DNA of 34,971 bases, from NCBI GenBank assembly GCA_029781825.1, contig JAKOVY010000033.1, forward strand, positions 1-34,971. The letters run 5' to 3'. A program made the translations under genes and the position numbers. This document shows positions 33,513 to 34,971 of this stretch, one piece after another. This DNA is from Bacillota bacterium. Its GTDB lineage: Bacteria; Bacillota; Syntrophomonadia; Syntrophomonadales; DTU052. Every line of letters begins with the position of its first letter. Within the stretch, counting starts at the first letter, position 1. A model generated the notes under the pieces. That model was given only the letters and a program-made list of their open reading frames with translations, was not told where the DNA came from and did not search any database.

Positions 33513-33557
33513 CCTTCAGGAACTGGCGGGTCCGCCAAAAACTGATCCTGAGGTTTT
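33513..33557 (+). terminator. Nested-stem terminator between convergent genes
   Basis: CCTTCAGGA (33513-33521) pairs with TCCTGAGG (33546-33553) with one bulge, and an inner TGGCGG/CCGCCA stem (33524-33537) lies within it. TTTT follows. It lies between the hypothetical gene and the crotonase gene, whose stops face each other. Confidence 0.45.
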
Positions 33558-33563
33558 CCGGGT

Positions 33564-34349
33564 TTAGAACTCACCGTGCCTGCCACCACCGGAAGCAAAT
33601 CGGGTTGCCCCTTCAATTGCTTCCCCGCTCATAATAACATCGTAGCCTTTCAAAAATTCCTGCCTCATTGCATCGGCAAAGTTCATATTAAATCCCTCAT
33701 AAACTGATGCTCGATCGCTCAACATGCATTTTCTCGGAAACGCTGCTATTTGTTCAGCCAGCTTTTCGGCTTCTTCTCTCGCTTTACCTGAGGGAACAAC
33801 CCTATTTGCGAGTCCAAACTGCAATGCCTCCTGTGCGCCGATCGGACGCCCGGTGAGAATCAAATCTAAAGCTCGGCTCATGCCTATTAAACGTGGTAAG
33901 CGTTGGGTTCCGCCATCAATCAAGGGCACACCAAACCGCCTGCAAAAGACGCCCATTATTGCGTCCTCTTCCATTACCCGCAGATCACACCACACAGCCA
34001 GCTCCAATCCACATGCAACAGCGTACCCTGATATAGCAGCGATAACAGGCTTGGAGAGATGCATCCTGGTTGGTCCCATCGGACCATCTTCCGTCATCGT
34101 AGTATCCAATCTATTGAACTCCGACTTGCTAATCGCTTTCAAATCAGCTCCTGCGCAGAAACATCCACCAGCGCCCCAGAGTACAGCAACCGCATAGTTG
34201 TCGTCCTGGTCAAAAGCACGAAATGCATCCGCTAATAAGTCCGCAGTCCTTCTGTCAACACAGTTTTTAACTTCGGGCCGATTAATAATTACCGTATAAA
34301 CCGGCCCTTTCGTTTCGACTAAGACTTCCGCCATTTTCACAGGAGACAT
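33564..34349 (-). CDS. Crotonase (enoyl-CoA hydratase/isomerase) family protein
   Basis: A protein of about 261 residues with crotonase oxyanion-hole motifs GGCFCAGADLKA (near 65-77) and SGYAVACGLELAVWCDLRV (near 110-128). The region FGVPLIDGGTQRLPRLIG lacks the two glutamates used by classic enoyl-CoA hydratases, so hydratase activity is doubtful; another acyl-CoA reaction is possible. The open frame reaches ATG 34361. I place the start at ATG 34349 because it lies one base after the stop of a 15-codon upstream ORF with a strong ribosome site, suggesting re-initiation. ATG 34334 is probably the ancestral start codon before a 64-bp duplication. The gene lies between a terminator and an IS-derived region. 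Confidence 0.85.
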   Translation of the reverse strand: MSPVKMAEVLVETKGPVYTVIINRPEVKNCVDRRTADLLADAFRAFDQDDNYAVAVLWGAGGCFCAGADLKAISKSEFNRLDTTMTEDGPMGPTRMHLSKPVIAAISGYAVACGLELAVWCDLRVMEEDAIMGVFCRRFGVPLIDGGTQRLPRLIGMSRALDLILTGRPIGAQEALQFGLANRVVPSGKAREEAEKLAEQIAAFPRKCMLSDRASVYEGFNMNFADAMRQEFLKGYDVIMSGEAIEGATRFASGGGRHGEF

Positions 34350-34399
34350 TTCATTCTTCATCCGAGGGGACTTTCGTTTCGACTAAGACTTCCGCCATT
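34307..34399. repeat. 29-bp exact direct repeat duplicating the start of the crotonase gene
   Basis: Positions 34307-34335 and 34371-34399 are identical, 64 bp apart. Each encodes, on the minus strand, ATG plus the first eight codons (MAEVLVETK). The upstream copy keeps the good ribosome site (GGAAGGGAG before ATG 34398), while the downstream copy leads into the full gene. Confidence 0.9.
34351..34398 (-). CDS. 15-codon leader ORF created by the duplication
   Basis: ATG 34398, behind GGAAGGGAG, reads MAEVLVETKVPSDEE and stops at TGA 34353-34351. The crotonase-frame ATG at 34349 begins after one further base (TGAAATG). It is likely a remnant start that now feeds ribosomes into the downstream frame, not a functional peptide. 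Confidence 0.5.
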   Translation of the reverse strand: MAEVLVETKVPSDEE

Positions 34400-34558
34400 C
34401 TATCACTCCCTTCCGCTTGAAAATGAATTGGATGGCTGCATTTTTATTCTTTTGAATTCATTGTTTATAATTTCCCACAAAAATCAATCCCGCTTCCAGC
34501 TCTGGCAGTCTGAAAACGGGATTCGTCTACAATCTGAAAACACATTGTTTTTGTCAAA

Positions 34559-34819
34559 TCACCATTCATATTTTTGTCGGTTATTATAAAAGTACTGAAT
34601 AACCTTTTCAATAACATCTGCATGTTTAGCGGAATATCTTCCTCTAGTATAAAGTGATTCACCGTCTACTATAGGGCTAATATAATAATAATCACCATGA
34701 AGCCTTTTTTTGATCAAGTCCAATATTTTGTGTAAATTCCTCTGGTCATGGCAGCGACTATTTGAACTACAGATAAAAGATATTAGAACCTGGTTTTGGC
34801 CGGCATGAACGGTATTCAT
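34559..34819 (-). CDS. Hypothetical ORF abutting the IS256 remnant
   Basis: An 86-codon frame from ATG 34819 to 34559. The part after the transposase tail looks protein-like: LHKILDLIKKRLHGDYYYIS, then GRYSAKHADVIEKVIQYF. I recognise no family. The first 17 codons overlap the transposase tail in another frame and have no clear ribosome site. It could be the 3' part of a gene whose 5' end was displaced by the IS, or a chance frame. AT-rich like the surrounding stretch. The interval 34400-34558 holds no supported gene. Confidence 0.3.
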   Translation of the reverse strand: MNTVHAGQNQVLISFICSSNSRCHDQRNLHKILDLIKKRLHGDYYYISPIVDGESLYTRGRYSAKHADVIEKVIQYFYNNRQKYEW

Positions 34820-34971
34820 GGTATTCAGCCATATCTAAATACCTTCGGCCGCCAGCCCACTTGTTATCTATCTCAAGGAGCAAGGCCCCAATTAACCTGT
34901 TTGCTGAGTCTCGACTCGGGAATATACGTATAACTCTTTCCCTGCGGCGAATCTCTTCGTTCAATCTCTCC
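34767..34971 (-). mobile_element. C-terminal end of an IS256-family (mutator) transposase, truncated by the window
   Basis: From the window edge the minus strand reads ERLNEEIRRRERVIRIFPSR, then ANRLIGALLLEIDNKWAGGRRYLDM, which is the conserved C-terminus of IS256/mutator-type DDE transposases (ERLNxEIRRR, IFPN, LxGAxLxExxxxWxxGRRYL). About 67 residues are visible and the remainder, including the catalytic DDE residues, lies beyond position 34971. The tail after YLDMAEYHEY is atypical and may be host DNA read through after a deletion of the IS end. I could not identify the terminal inverted repeat by eye in 34465-34766. Activity cannot be judged. Confidence 0.85.

Noticed and set aside
34465-34662. 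65-codon minus-strand frame after the crotonase gene
   Set aside because: Overlaps the more protein-like frame at 34559-34819 and has no ribosome site.

Overview
The window looks like chromosomal DNA of an anaerobic, endospore-forming member of the Clostridia. Its gene content suggests a Peptococcales or Desulfotomaculia-type organism, but this is inferred without any database search. The supporting genes are SpoIIP with a sigma-E-like -10 element, an SLH-domain cell-wall peptidase, DUF3343, DUF2889 and TIGR04086 family proteins, a glutaconate-type CoA-transferase, and frequent GTG/TTG starts behind strong Shine-Dalgarno sequences. The core (about 2.3-31 kb) is moderately GC-rich. Both ends are clearly AT-richer and carry accessory material.

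Layout. (1) 0.1-2.1 kb, minus: an AT-rich two-gene cassette, a TcmP-like protein and a radical-SAM-like protein whose three cysteines are spaced CX3CX3C, with overlapping ATGA. (2) 2.3-5.0 kb, minus: ZIP metal transporter, ferritin-like protein, alpha/beta hydrolase and CopZ-type chaperone. (3) 5.1-9.7 kb: M15 peptidase with a C-terminal SLH segment and a long terminator hairpin, a TIGR04086-like membrane protein (plus), a possible 36-residue membrane peptide, a DinG-family helicase and a DUF3343 protein coupled to (4) a PaaI-type thioesterase (to 10.1 kb). (5) A 560-bp gap with hairpins, then a two-subunit CoA-transferase operon (10.7-12.5 kb, plus) closed by a textbook terminator. (6) 12.7-22.4 kb, minus: an alpha-glucan cluster (GT4 glycosyltransferase, nucleotidyltransferase fused to a degenerate phosphomannomutase domain, GH57 branching enzyme, GH57 glucanotransferase-like protein), then a candidate 42-residue protein, a methyltransferase and a frameshifted GNAT acetyltransferase. 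(7) 22.5-31.9 kb: adenosylhomocysteinase, SpoIIP, YjbQ, DUF2889, CCA-adding-enzyme-like HD protein, MBL-fold hydrolase and a 1021-residue membrane GGDEF-EAL protein. (8) 32-35 kb: an AT-rich end with an unrecognised protein, a crotonase-family gene whose 5' end is partly duplicated, and the C-terminus of an IS256-family transposase running off the window.

How the genes work together. The clearest unit is the alpha-glucan cluster: the GT4 enzyme could elongate a glucan, the nucleotidyltransferase could supply the activated sugar, the GH57 branching enzyme could add branches and the second GH57 protein could remodel chains. SpoIIP belongs to spore engulfment. The CoA-transferase, thioesterase and crotonase fit anaerobic acyl-CoA metabolism. 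The most obscure unit is the TcmP/radical-SAM-like pair. The main undescribed candidates are this cassette, the two small ORFs (14455-14583 and 6507-6617), a 63-bp-period repeat next to the ferritin-like gene, and the duplicated start of the crotonase gene.
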